A stretch of 43,977 bases of DNA from CAYVTV01 sp964526475 (GCA_964526475.1 CAZGKF010000027.1:1-43977); one strand, 5' to 3'. Positions 18,053 through 26,797 are shown, numbered from the stretch's first letter. A program made the numbers and translations. The notes: generated by a model not told the origin, from the sequence alone.

Positions 18053-19132
18053 TCAATCTATAACTTCCCCTCTGATCCATAAAACAATCCTTGGATTTTT
18101 CGGGTCATTTGTGATAACTGTTATAGTTTTACTCTGATTCCCGACCCTCCCGGCTGAATTGAAAGTTGTTTTTATCCTCCCTGTCTTCCCGGGTGAAATA
18201 ACATTTTCGGAAAGCATAGTGGCAGTGCAACCGCAAGCGGCTGTCACTTTTCTGATAATAAGGTCTGATTTGCCCTTATTTGTAAACACATATTCATAAT
18301 CCAGCTTCTCACCCTTCTTCATATTCCCTATGTTAAATGTGGTTTCCTCAAAAGCTATAACAGGAGCATTGGTAAGCTGCTGCTCTGTCCACCCCGAGAA
18401 ATCTTCCTCAATATTTGCACTTACTATCAGCTGATACCTTCTGTCTGTTTCTCCGTTAACATATACATTCATCCTGTCAATCATAAAACCCCATTCATTT
18501 TGTTTGGAACCATCATATAACACTTCAATATTCCCTTTCTGCCCGGCATCCAGTCTTGAATGACTAAGTTTCACCTGCAGATGAGAGGGTATATTTCTTA
18601 TCTCTATATCAATAGCCTTATCGGAATTATTAATGATCTCCTCCATTTTTGTAAGTTGATTTCCTTTGTTAACTGTACCGAAACTAACATGGTTGGTTTT
18701 AAGTCTTAAACTGCCCATCGCAAAACGATATTCGTCTTCAATGGTGAGAGGCTTTGCAATAACATTACCTGTAATCCGTAAGTTTACTGTACTGTTTGAG
18801 GCATTTGATACAACAGTAACAAATTTATCAAATTTACCGGGACGACCTCTTGGATCATATGCAGCACCAACATAACCTTTTGATCCCGGCATTACCGGCT
18901 CACGCGTCCATGAAGGCGCTGTGCAACCACAGGAAGCAGAAACATTATGAATGATTAATGGCTCACTTCCGGTATTCGTAAATTCAAACCTGTGATTGGC
19001 CACTCCATCTTCCTCTTTAATATTACCATAATCCCATACATTTTCGGAAAAAGAAATATTTGCAGCTTTTTGCTGAGCACTTAAACCTGCGGAAATAAAA
19101 AATGAAGTAAGTAAAATAAATATTGTTCTCAT
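18053..19132 (-). CDS. Exported protein with two DUF1573 domains
   Basis: About 359 residues from the chosen ATG at 19132; an ATG 51 bases further upstream would put a poor sequence ahead of the signal peptide (MRTIFILLTSFFISAGLSAQ). Two DUF1573 Ig-like domains are clear, each with the hallmark xxSCGCTxP/A: NVSASCGCTAPSW in the first half and KVTAACGCTATML near the end, both preceded by FxFTNxGxxxLII. A middle domain (about residues 135-230) is less conserved. DUF1573 proteins are common, exported, Bacteroidota-rich proteins with no firmly known job. It is divergent from the large TolB-like gene. Confidence 0.85.
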   Translation of the reverse strand: MRTIFILLTSFFISAGLSAQQKAANISFSENVWDYGNIKEEDGVANHRFEFTNTGSEPLIIHNVSASCGCTAPSWTREPVMPGSKGYVGAAYDPRGRPGKFDKFVTVVSNASNSTVNLRITGNVIAKPLTIEDEYRFAMGSLRLKTNHVSFGTVNKGNQLTKMEEIINNSDKAIDIEIRNIPSHLQVKLSHSRLDAGQKGNIEVLYDGSKQNEWGFMIDRMNVYVNGETDRRYQLIVSANIEEDFSGWTEQQLTNAPVIAFEETTFNIGNMKKGEKLDYEYVFTNKGKSDLIIRKVTAACGCTATMLSENVISPGKTGRIKTTFNSAGRVGNQSKTITVITNDPKNPRIVLWIRGEVID

Positions 19133-19270
19133 AAAATCATTTTTTAGAAACAACCATTTTATTAAGAAATTGTTGTAATGCAAAGGTATTATTTACATCA
19201 ATGTTTATACCAAAAAAAGTGTTAAAAAGTTGCATGGGAACACAAGAATAAAAAATCAGTCCATTTTCTT

Positions 19271-19321
19271 ATGATAATTATCATGGTAAAAATGATAAAT
19301 TTGGAATATTGCTTAACTTTG
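19271..19321 (+). promoter_or_regulatory. 14-bp palindrome and promoter boxes in the divergent region
   Basis: ATGATAATTATCAT (19271-19284) is a perfect 14-bp palindrome, similar in style to half of a Fur-type site. It is followed by TAAATTTG (19296-19303) and TAACTTTG (19314-19321), both fitting TAnnTTTG, ahead of the ATG at 19335. The palindrome sits just upstream of the first box, where a regulator would control the plus-strand gene and perhaps also the divergent DUF1573 gene. Confidence 0.4.
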
Positions 19322-19334
19322 TCTTTACACTGCA

Positions 19335-22300
19335 ATGGAAAATACGTTAAGAAGATATAAAATAATATTTGTTTTTCTGCTTTTTCCTTTGTTCTATCCT
19401 GTATATGCCCAGTTTTACAACGGGCATCAGATGGATTTCGGGAAAAACAGGGTGCAGTACGGAACTTTCTACTGGAAATTCTACCGGTTTGAAAAGTATG
19501 ATGTATATTCCTATGAGGAGGGTACCGAACTTTCACTTTTTGTTGCAGATATTGTTGAGAAAGAACTTATAAGGATTGAGAGACTTTTTGATTATAATTT
19601 CGAGCAAAGGTTAATATTCATAACCTATAACAAATTATCAGATTTCCGGCAGAGTAACATCGGACAGAACATCAGTGAGGAAGAGTCGTCGAATACAGGA
19701 GGAGTTACCAGGATCATTCAGAACAAAATATTTTTATATTTCGAAGGAGATCATCAGAAACTTCAACAACAGATATCACAAACAATTGCTGAAGCACTTG
19801 TATATGAAATGCTTTATGGCAATAGCCTGCGTGACAACTTCACTAATTCCACACTTATCAATATTCCTGAATGGTATCTGAAAGGCCTCGTCTCCTATGT
19901 TTCCAATCCATGGGATTTTGAACTTGAAAACCGGGTTAAGGATGGAATAATTACCGGAAGATATGAGAAATTCAACAGGTTATCAGGTAAAGATGCCCTT
20001 TATGCAGGGCATTCATTCTGGAAATATCTTGCAGACACCTACGGGAAATCAATTATTCCGGGTATTCTTTATATGACCAGGATAAACAAAAATACAAACC
20101 GTGGCTTTCTTTATGTTCTGGGACTTACAATTAAAGACCTCTCCAATGAATGGCTCGGTTATTACCTGAACATGTTCAGTGATTCTGAGAACTTCGGCGA
20201 TCTGCCTGATGAGGGAAAAATCCTCAGGAAAACGAAAAAAAAACGGGTATATCAGCAAATTAAGTACAGCCCGGAAGGCAATAATATTGCATGGGTTACA
20301 AATGAAGATGGACAATACAGGATATATATACATAATCTGGAAACAGGGAAACAAAAAATGATCCTGAAACATGGACACCGTATTGATCAGATAACCGATT
20401 ATTCCTACCCAATTCTGGCCTGGCACCCTTCAGGCCAGATACTTGCGTTCATGACTGAAGAAAAAGGTCTGCTCAAATTATATATTTATACCCTGGAAGA
20501 CAGAGAATTATCCAAACGCAACTTTTTATTCTATCATAAGGTACTCGACTTCTCCTTCTCACATGATGGGTTGAAACTTGTACTATCAGCCGTTTATAAA
20601 GGACAGACAGATATATTTGTCCATGATATTGTGTCTGCTACAAATGAAAGAATAACAAATGATGTTGCAGATGACTTCAATCCCAGGTTTATAAAAAACT
20701 CCACTGAAATAATATTTACGTCCAACCGTAAATATGATATTCTTTTTCCTGAAGATGATCCTTCTGACAATTATCTTAGTTACCATTCGGTTTTCATTTA
20801 TAATTATACCACCAAATCGAATGAACTGCAAAGGATAACTGAAAAACCCAATATCAACAGAAGATACCCTTTCAGCATTGAAAATAACCGGTTTATTTAT
20901 CTGAGTGATCAGACAGGAATTATTAACAGGTATCAGGCCAGGTATGACAGTACCATCGCTTTTATTGATACTACAGTTCATTACCGCTATTTTGCCAATA
21001 CTTTTCCTATTACAAACTACAGGAGAAACATCATTGAACATGACTATGTGTCTTCTTCCGGGAAATTTGCAGAAATACTTTTTAACAAAGGGAAATATGA
21101 ATTATATGAAGGAACCTTAGACCTGTCAGCTGATTATTCTTCTGAAATAACCTCTACTCCTTTCCGCTCCAGGCTTTCCAGTATGCTTGAAGAGGAAGAC
21201 AGTCTGGATATGCTTCAAAAAACAACTGTTGCACTTCAGGAAATTTCAGATGACAGGTATATAAGCGGAACGGATACAATGCGATTCGATTTCCTTACCA
21301 TTGATATTAATAATTATGTTTTTGAGAAAGAAAAAATTAATCTGTATAACGATCGCTTCGCCGGAAAAAATATCAGTATTGTCCTGGATACACTTCCTGA
21401 ACCACAGCGAAGAATGATGTATATTGATTATGAAACATCATTCTATCCAAACTATCTTGTTAACCAGGTTGACTTCAGCTTTTTAAATGCTTCCTATCAA
21501 ACATTTACCGGCAGCGCTGTTTATTATAACCCGGGAATGAATATGTTATTTAAATTAGGAGCTAATGATCTCTTTGAAGATTACCGTTTGACAGGAGGTG
21601 TAAGGTTATCAACTGATTTTGACAGTAATGAATACCTCTTCTCTTTTGAGAATCTAAAAAAACGCCTTGATAAACAATTCGTTTTTCACCGGCAGATATT
21701 TAAAGCTTCCTCACAGTTTTCACTGCTGAAAACATTCACACATGAAGCATTTTTTATTTTAAAATATCCCATTAACCAGGTTACTGCTCTTAAGGGAAGT
21801 CTCATTCTCCGCCACGATAAAAGTGTCTTTCTCTCAACTGATCTTCAGAACCTTAATGAAGATGATATTATTAAACCCTGGATAGGCTTAAAAGGGGAAT
21901 ATATTTTTGATAATACCCGTTTTCTTGGGGTGAATCTTTATACCGGTCTCAGATACAAATTGTTTGCTGAAGCATATAAACAGGTAAACCAAAAAAAAGC
22001 AGACCTCTTTGTTGTGGGAAGCGATTTCAGGTATTATACCCGTATTCACCGAACACTTATCTGGGCCAACCGGTTTGCGGCCAGTTCTTCCTTTGGGAAT
22101 ACCCCTCTTATCTATTATCTTGGAAGTCTTGATAACTGGACTAACCTGTCACCTAATGTTGAGGTTTTCGACCAGTCTGTTCCAATTGACTACTCACGAA
22201 ATTATGCTTACCAGACACTGGGAACGAATATGAGAGGCTTTACCCAGAATATAAGAAACGGGAATAACTTTGCTTTGATCAACAGCGAGCTTCGTTTACC

Positions 22301-22622
22301 GGTTATCAGGTACTTTGCCAATCACCCAATCAGCAGCAATTTCTTGAATAACCTTCAGGTTGTAGGATTTTTTGATATTGGAACAGCATGGGCAGGACTC
22401 CATCCCTGGGAAGGGAAAAATGCCTATGATACAGAAGAATATATTAACGGCCCTGTTCGGGTGGTCATTGACTCTAACAGGGAACCCATAGTAGCAGGAT
22501 ATGGCTGGGGACTCAGAAGCCGGCTATTTGGATATTTCGTCAGACTTGACTGGGCATGGGGAATAGAAAATCGCACAATACTTCCACGGATATTTTATTT
22601 TTCTCTAAATTTAGATTTTTAA
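19335..22622 (+). CDS. Large exported TolB-like propeller protein with C-terminal outer-membrane barrel-like region
   Basis: A 1095-residue protein with a signal peptide (about 1-25, ending PVYAQ). Residues about 60-285 resemble a peptidase-MA-like fold (QQISQTIAEALVYEML, then NIPEWYLKGLVSYVS), but the zinc motif HExxH is absent. Residues about 305-560 form a TolB/PD40-type propeller (KYSPEGNNIAWVTNEDGQYRI; WHPSGQILAFMTEE; SFSHDGLKLVLSA). The last 390 residues have alternating beta-barrel character and end in FSLNLDF, with a terminal aromatic as in outer-membrane barrels. I recognise it as the recurring Bacteroidota 'translocation protein TolB' family but know no proven function. It is followed by the TSUP gene 8 bases later. 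Confidence 0.75.
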   Translation: MENTLRRYKIIFVFLLFPLFYPVYAQFYNGHQMDFGKNRVQYGTFYWKFYRFEKYDVYSYEEGTELSLFVADIVEKELIRIERLFDYNFEQRLIFITYNKLSDFRQSNIGQNISEEESSNTGGVTRIIQNKIFLYFEGDHQKLQQQISQTIAEALVYEMLYGNSLRDNFTNSTLINIPEWYLKGLVSYVSNPWDFELENRVKDGIITGRYEKFNRLSGKDALYAGHSFWKYLADTYGKSIIPGILYMTRINKNTNRGFLYVLGLTIKDLSNEWLGYYLNMFSDSENFGDLPDEGKILRKTKKKRVYQQIKYSPEGNNIAWVTNEDGQYRIYIHNLETGKQKMILKHGHRIDQITDYSYPILAWHPSGQILAFMTEEKGLLKLYIYTLEDRELSKRNFLFYHKVLDFSFSHDGLKLVLSAVYKGQTDIFVHDIVSATNERITNDVADDFNPRFIKNSTEIIFTSNRKYDILFPEDDPSDNYLSYHSVFIYNYTTKSNELQRITEKPNINRRYPFSIENNRFIYLSDQTGIINRYQARYDSTIAFIDTTVHYRYFANTFPITNYRRNIIEHDYVSSSGKFAEILFNKGKYELYEGTLDLSADYSSEITSTPFRSRLSSMLEEEDSLDMLQKTTVALQEISDDRYISGTDTMRFDFLTIDINNYVFEKEKINLYNDRFAGKNISIVLDTLPEPQRRMMYIDYETSFYPNYLVNQVDFSFLNASYQTFTGSAVYYNPGMNMLFKLGANDLFEDYRLTGGVRLSTDFDSNEYLFSFENLKKRLDKQFVFHRQIFKASSQFSLLKTFTHEAFFILKYPINQVTALKGSLILRHDKSVFLSTDLQNLNEDDIIKPWIGLKGEYIFDNTRFLGVNLYTGLRYKLFAEAYKQVNQKKADLFVVGSDFRYYTRIHRTLIWANRFAASSSFGNTPLIYYLGSLDNWTNLSPNVEVFDQSVPIDYSRNYAYQTLGTNMRGFTQNIRNGNNFALINSELRLPVIRYFANHPISSNFLNNLQVVGFFDIGTAWAGLHPWEGKNAYDTEEYINGPVRVVIDSNREPIVAGYGWGLRSRLFGYFVRLDWAWGIENRTILPRIFYFSLNLDF

Positions 22623-22630
22623 ACTACGAT

Positions 22631-22999
22631 ATGACCATAGCACAAGTTTTACTCCTGCTGTTAATCGGTTTAATGGGAGGCTTTATAAGCGGCTCTCTGG
22701 GCGTCGGAGGCATGATCATAATCGTTCCCTCACTTGTATTTTTCCTGGGGCTTACACAGCATCAGGCACAGGGAACAAGTCTTGCTATGATGCTCCTGCC
22801 CATAGGCATTCTTGGAGTGATGAATTATTACAAAGCCGGACATGTTAAAATCACTTATGCTCTTGTAATGATGGGGGCTTTCGTTATAGGAGCTTACCTC
22901 GGATCAATGATCTCTGTGCAGATCCCTGCAAAAAGTCTGAAACAAATATTTGGAATACTCCTTTTCGTTGTCGGATTAAAAATGGTGTTCGGAAAATAA
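22631..22999 (+). CDS. Half-size TSUP (TauE/SafE) membrane transporter
   Basis: A 123-residue integral membrane protein of the sulfite exporter TauE/SafE superfamily. It contains the family start GxxxGxxxGxLGVGGGxxxxP as LMGGFISGSLGVGGMIIIVP, then QGTSLAMMLLPIG, GAYLGS and a final helix. That makes about four membrane helices, half of the usual 250-residue protein, which is an internal repeat of two such halves. No second half follows, so it presumably works as a dimer. The start at 22631 gives a normal N-terminus; an ATG at 22556 would overlap the previous gene by 67 bases and add non-family sequence. Substrate is unknown. Confidence 0.82.
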   Translation: MTIAQVLLLLLIGLMGGFISGSLGVGGMIIIVPSLVFFLGLTQHQAQGTSLAMMLLPIGILGVMNYYKAGHVKITYALVMMGAFVIGAYLGSMISVQIPAKSLKQIFGILLFVVGLKMVFGK

Positions 23000-23002
23000 A
23001 TT

Positions 23003-24211
23003 ATGATGAATATTTTATCAGAAATAAAAAAGCTTTCCAAAGCTTTCGCGGAAGAAATAATAGAGATCAGGCAGCAACTGCATGCCAATCCTGAACTATC
23101 TTTTGAAGAATCGGAAACGGCCTCATATATCATTGCCAAACTGGAAGAGATGGGGATCCCATATAAAAAAAGATTTGCCGGTAATGGCATTGTTGGATGG
23201 GTTGACGGAAAAACCGGCGGTAAAGTGATCGCTCTCAGAGCAGATATGGACGCACTTCCTCTTACAGAGATAAATGATCTCAGCTTTCGCTCAAAGAATG
23301 AAGGTAAAATGCATGCCTGTGGACATGACGTGCATACTGCCTGTTTGCTGGGAGCAGCCAGGATCCTTCTGCACATCAGGGATAGTTTTCAGGGAAGAGT
23401 GAAACTGGTTTTTCAACCCGCAGAAGAAAAAATACCAGGAGGTGCCAATCTAATGCTCAGGGAAAATGCTCTTTCCCCCGATGAACCTGAAATAATGCTG
23501 GCACAACATGTATTTCCTGATCTTGAAACCGGTTATGCAGGCTTTAAAGAGGGCATGTATATGGCATCCAGTGATGAAATTTATATTACTGTTAAAGGAA
23601 AAGGCGGACATGCAGCACTTCCTGACAAACTAACAGACCCGGTGGTTGCAGCAGCTCATATGATCACTGCCCTTCAAAATATAGCAAGCCGTTACGCTCC
23701 CCCTGAAATCCCTACTGTCCTCTCATTCGGAAAAATAATCGCAAACGGAGCCGTAAATATTATTCCTGATGAAGTAGCGATTGAAGGTACTTTCAGAACT
23801 ATGAATGAAAAATGGCGGGCAAAAGCACATGAACTAATTGAAACTATAGCAAAAAATACTGTTAATTCATTTGGTGCCGAAGCTATTATTGAAATAAGGA
23901 AAGGATATCCTGCCCTTATCAATCATCCGGAGGTCACACAAAAAGCAGTCCAAATGGCTGCTCAATATCTCGGTGACGACAAAGTGAAAGATCTCAATAT
24001 CCGCATGACAGCAGAAGACTTTGCGTATTTTGCTGAAAAATATCCCTCCCTCTTATACCGTCTTGGGACTACAAAACCTGGAGAAGATGGCGCTCCGTTA
24101 CACAGCTCAAAATTCATTGTTGACGAAGACTCCATTGAAACAGGAATGGGCCTTATGGCCTGGCTTGCTCTGGGTTTTCTTGAAATTGATATGCCTGACA
24201 CAAACAGATGA
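23003..24211 (+). CDS. M20 family amidohydrolase (N-acyl amino acid / hippurate hydrolase type)
   Basis: A 402-residue cytoplasmic metallohydrolase that removes acyl groups from amino acids or related amides. Metal and catalytic residues of the M20D group are visible: C106 and H108 in MHACGHDVHT, the E141-E142 pair in FQPAEEK, and H169 in LAQHVF, with a late His in LHSSKF. The dimerisation-domain motif GKGGHAALPDK is also present. It starts three bases after the TSUP stop, so the two are probably one operon with the large gene upstream. The physiological substrate cannot be read from the sequence. Confidence 0.92.
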   Translation: MMNILSEIKKLSKAFAEEIIEIRQQLHANPELSFEESETASYIIAKLEEMGIPYKKRFAGNGIVGWVDGKTGGKVIALRADMDALPLTEINDLSFRSKNEGKMHACGHDVHTACLLGAARILLHIRDSFQGRVKLVFQPAEEKIPGGANLMLRENALSPDEPEIMLAQHVFPDLETGYAGFKEGMYMASSDEIYITVKGKGGHAALPDKLTDPVVAAAHMITALQNIASRYAPPEIPTVLSFGKIIANGAVNIIPDEVAIEGTFRTMNEKWRAKAHELIETIAKNTVNSFGAEAIIEIRKGYPALINHPEVTQKAVQMAAQYLGDDKVKDLNIRMTAEDFAYFAEKYPSLLYRLGTTKPGEDGAPLHSSKFIVDEDSIETGMGLMAWLALGFLEIDMPDTNR

Positions 24212-24221
24212 TCCGGGTCTG

Positions 24222-24255
24222 AAAAAAAACAGGCTAACATTTAATGCCAGCCTGT
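24222..24255 (-). terminator. Intrinsic terminator of the ferredoxin gene
   Basis: The minus strand reads ACAGGCT (24255-24249), a 13-base loop, AGCCTGT (24235-24229) and then a run of T's. It lies 32 bases past the ferredoxin stop. On the plus strand no T tract follows, so it serves the minus strand. Confidence 0.75.
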
Positions 24256-24286
24256 AATTATTAAATTACCTTATCCTTTCAGGTAA

Positions 24287-24454
24287 CTACTCCGGGTGAA
24301 TTGCATCTACCGGACAAACATCAGCACATGCGCCACAATCTGTGCAAAGTTCAGGATCTATTTTGTAAATATCTCCTTCAGATATTGCTTCAACCGGACA
24401 TTCATCAATGCAAGTGCCACATGCTGTACAATCTTCATTTATTACATATGCCAT
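24287..24454 (-). CDS. 2[4Fe-4S] ferredoxin
   Basis: A 55-residue electron carrier with two CxxCxxCxxxCP clusters: C9-T-A-C-G-T-C-I-D-E-C-P near the N-terminus and C-T-D-C-G-A-C-A-D-V-C-P near the C-terminus. It starts MAYVINEDCTACGTC and ends CPVDAIHPE. Length and spacing match clostridial-type ferredoxins that serve pyruvate or 2-oxoacid:ferredoxin oxidoreductases. The gene is monocistronic, with a terminator directly behind. It is easy to miss because it is so short, but the eight cysteines make the call firm. Confidence 0.96.
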   Translation of the reverse strand: MAYVINEDCTACGTCIDECPVEAISEGDIYKIDPELCTDCGACADVCPVDAIHPE

Positions 24455-24673
24455 TTTAATACTTCTTTAATTAATAATTGTATAATAAAATGCAAATTTA
24501 ACTTCTTAAAATGAATTCCAAAATTATAATTATGATTTTCAGATTATTTTAAAATAATCTAAACAAATTATGACATTATAAATTTATTAAAGTTTCGCAG
24601 ATGCTCAACTTGTTAAAAAATAAAAAAGAATCTTTAAGGCAATATTTTTGTTTTTACCTGACCCACCCACCAA

Positions 24674-24760
24674 GAGGCTGTCTAAAAAGCCTTATGACAT
24701 TAGAATTTACTTTCAATTTGTAATATATTAATTCAATGATTAGTCTTTTTAGACAGCCTC
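24674..24760. mobile_element. 87-bp MITE-like element with 16-bp perfect inverted repeats
   Basis: GAGGCTGTCTAAAAAG (24674-24689) is exactly inverted at 24745-24760. The 55-base interior is AT-rich and non-coding. ACCAA occurs just outside the left arm (24669-24673) and, one base off, outside the right arm (24762-24766), a possible target duplication. The same 16 bases with one change occur at 36321-36336. An insertion-sequence-derived element is likely; a long-loop hairpin with a regulatory role is the alternative. Confidence 0.5.
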
Positions 24761-24818
24761 AACCAAACAAAGACTACATTTCTTCATGGGAAATCCATTA
24801 TTTTAAACTTATTTCTGA

Positions 24819-24826
24819 TAAATTTG
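24819..24826 (+). promoter_or_regulatory. -7 promoter element for lpdA
   Basis: TAAATTTG matches TAnnTTTG, 60 bases before the ATG at 24886 and 59 bases after the inverted-repeat element. Confidence 0.45.
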
Positions 24827-24885
24827 TCATATTAATCAAAAGTATTCTTTTAACTCTGTTTTTATCAACTTTAATAAATAATCCA

Positions 24886-26277
24886 ATGAAATACGATTTA
24901 GCAGTTATTGGCAGTGGTCCCGGAGGGTATGTTGCCGCAATCAGGGCAGCGCAACTCGGGCTCAAAACTCTTGTTACAGAACGTGAATCTTTGGGAGGCA
25001 TTTGTCTTAACTGGGGATGTATTCCTACAAAATCACTTTTAAAAAGTGCACAGGTTTATGATTATATGAAACATGCAGCCGATTATGGTCTTAAAGTTGA
25101 TGGAACAGTTTCTCCTGATTTTAATAAGGTTATTGACCGTAGTCGCTCTGTGGCCGACGCTATGAGTAAAGGAATTCAGTACCTTTTTAAAAAGAACAAG
25201 ATTGATGTGATCGAGGGAACAGGTAAGTTGGCAGGTGCATCGAAAATAGAAATTACTTCAAAAGATAACAAAAAAACCCTTATCGAAGCAAGCCATATCA
25301 TCCTTGCCACCGGTGCCCGTTCCAAAGAATTACCAAACCTGAAACAGGACGGTAAGAAAGTTATTGGCTACCGTGAAGCCATGACCCTTCCAAAGCAACC
25401 CGGATCAATGCTGATAGTCGGATCGGGAGCTATCGGGAGTGAGTTTGCAAGCTTTTATAACAGTATGGGAACAAGTGTAACCCTGGTTGAATTCCTTCCA
25501 AATATTGTTCCCCTGGAAGATGAGGAAGTCTCAAAACAATTGGAAAGATCTTTTAAAAAAGCAGGCATCAAAGTTTTAACCGCGTCAACTGTGGAATCGG
25601 TAAAAGTAAAAGGAGATAGCTGCAAGATTCAAATTAAAACTCCGAAAGGCAAAGAAGAACTTGAGGCAGAAATTGTGCTGTCTGCAGTAGGAGTTACACC
25701 CAACATAGAGAATATTGGTCTGGAAGAAGCAGGTGTTATTGTTGAAAACAGTAAAATTAAGGTGGATGAGTATTACCAGACAAATATCAAAGGGATTTAT
25801 GCTATTGGCGACATTGTACACGGCCCTGCCCTCGCCCATGCCGCTTCTGCTGAAGGCATTACCTGTGTTGAAAATATTGCCGGATTAAATCCCGGTCCTG
25901 TTAATTATGGTAATATCCCCGGTTGTACATACAGCAACCCTGAGGTTGCATCTGTTGGCTTTACAGAGAAAGCTGCAAAAGAAGCTGGTTATGATGTTAA
26001 AATCGGAAAATTCCCCTATTCAGCTTCAGGAAAAGCAAGTGCAGCAGGAGAAAAGGAAGGATTCGTAAAACTCGTCTTTGATGCAAAATACGGGGAACTT
26101 CTGGGAGCACATATGATTGGTTCTAACGTAACAGAAATGATAGCAGAAATGGTAGTGGCAAGAAATCTGGAAACAACGGGCCATGAGCTAATTAAATCCA
26201 TTCATCCCCACCCCACAATGTCAGAAGCAATTATGGAAGCTGCTGCTGCTGCCTATGGCGAAGTTATACATCTCTAA
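24886..26277 (+). CDS. lpdA: Dihydrolipoamide dehydrogenase (E3)
   Basis: An FAD flavoprotein that reoxidises dihydrolipoamide in 2-oxoacid dehydrogenase complexes or the glycine cleavage system. From ATG 24886 it has 463 residues, the normal length. An upstream in-frame ATG at 24736 would add 50 non-homologous residues and begin inside an inverted repeat. Landmarks are GSGPGGYVAA (9-18), redox C40 and C45 in GGICLNWGCIPTKSLL, the NAD-binding GSGAIGSEFA, AIGDIVHGPALAHAASAEG, and the C-terminal catalytic HPHPTMSE. No dehydrogenase or lipoyl-carrier gene is adjacent. The gene ends where a repeat-rich region begins. Confidence 0.95.
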   Translation: MKYDLAVIGSGPGGYVAAIRAAQLGLKTLVTERESLGGICLNWGCIPTKSLLKSAQVYDYMKHAADYGLKVDGTVSPDFNKVIDRSRSVADAMSKGIQYLFKKNKIDVIEGTGKLAGASKIEITSKDNKKTLIEASHIILATGARSKELPNLKQDGKKVIGYREAMTLPKQPGSMLIVGSGAIGSEFASFYNSMGTSVTLVEFLPNIVPLEDEEVSKQLERSFKKAGIKVLTASTVESVKVKGDSCKIQIKTPKGKEELEAEIVLSAVGVTPNIENIGLEEAGVIVENSKIKVDEYYQTNIKGIYAIGDIVHGPALAHAASAEGITCVENIAGLNPGPVNYGNIPGCTYSNPEVASVGFTEKAAKEAGYDVKIGKFPYSASGKASAAGEKEGFVKLVFDAKYGELLGAHMIGSNVTEMIAEMVVARNLETTGHELIKSIHPHPTMSEAIMEAAAAAYGEVIHL

Positions 26278-26328
26278 GTTTACTCTGCCGGGACATATAC
26301 ATCTCCTGCTAAAAAAATTATTGATGCA

Positions 26329-26375
26329 GGCGGGATTTTCCCGCCGTACTGCTGCAGGGAGGCGGGTTTTGTCCG
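26329..26375. repeat. GC-rich REP-like hairpins behind lpdA
   Basis: GGCGGGATTTTCCCGCC (26329-26345) is a perfect hairpin. A second, GGCGG-gttttgt-CCGCC, follows near 26360-26376, and AAGGCGGGAAAA appears again near 26393. The stems are far more GC-rich than their surroundings, and no T tract follows. This looks like a small cluster of REP-type palindromes. Confidence 0.45.
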
Positions 26376-26478
26376 CCTTACTTTTTCAGGAAGGCGGGAA
26401 AATCACCACGGAAATATGTTTTTATAAAGCTACGTCTCCAACACACCAACATCATCTAAGCGCAAGCCATGGTATAGA

Positions 26479-26540
26479 GTATTCGGTATTCGGTATTCGG
26501 TAATCAGTAATCGAATACCGATTACCGATTACCTTTTTTG
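26479..26540. repeat. Degenerate heptamer repeats (ATTCGGT / ATTACCG)
   Basis: Three tandem copies of the 7-mer CGGTATT-type unit are followed by inverted variants (ATACCG, ATTACCG twice), ending in CCTTTTTTG. The whole can fold into an imperfect hairpin. It resembles short tandem heptanucleotide repeats found in intergenic DNA of some bacteria. Confidence 0.5.
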
Positions 26541-26580
26541 CAACTGCCCTCCCACCGTAAAGGAGGGATTAGTGAATCTA

Positions 26581-26631
26581 CCAACTTTTTTCACTTTGCG
26601 ACTGCCAACTGCCCTCTGCCAACTTTTTTAT
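26581..26631. repeat. Direct repeat, copy 1 (CTGCCAA-rich)
   Basis: About 50 bases that recur at 26701 with only two substitutions. The unit contains several CTGCCAA/ACTGCCA heptamers separated by T runs. Confidence 0.75.
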
Positions 26632-26700
26632 CATCGCGATTTCCCGAAGGCGGGGAGTTATTCTATATTACAATCACTTCCTAAAAACTCAATCCTACTG

Positions 26701-26750
26701 CCAACTTTTTTCACTTTGCGACTGCCAACTGCTCTCTGCCAACTGTTTTT
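26701..26750. repeat. Direct repeat, copy 2
   Basis: Second copy of the unit at 26581, exactly 120 bases downstream. The DNA between the copies (26632-26700) is not repeated and codes for nothing I can support. Confidence 0.75.
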
Positions 26751-26797
26751 TACCTGGTCGCCGATTATTCACCCCTACCATCACATTATTTATATAT

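Noticed and set aside
24736..24885. Upstream start for dihydrolipoamide dehydrogenase
   Set aside because: It would begin inside an inverted repeat, upstream of the promoter box, and add 50 residues foreign to the family.
26581..26750. Direct repeats as a minimal CRISPR array
   Set aside because: Only two copies, about 70 bases apart, of low complexity, and no cas genes anywhere in the window.
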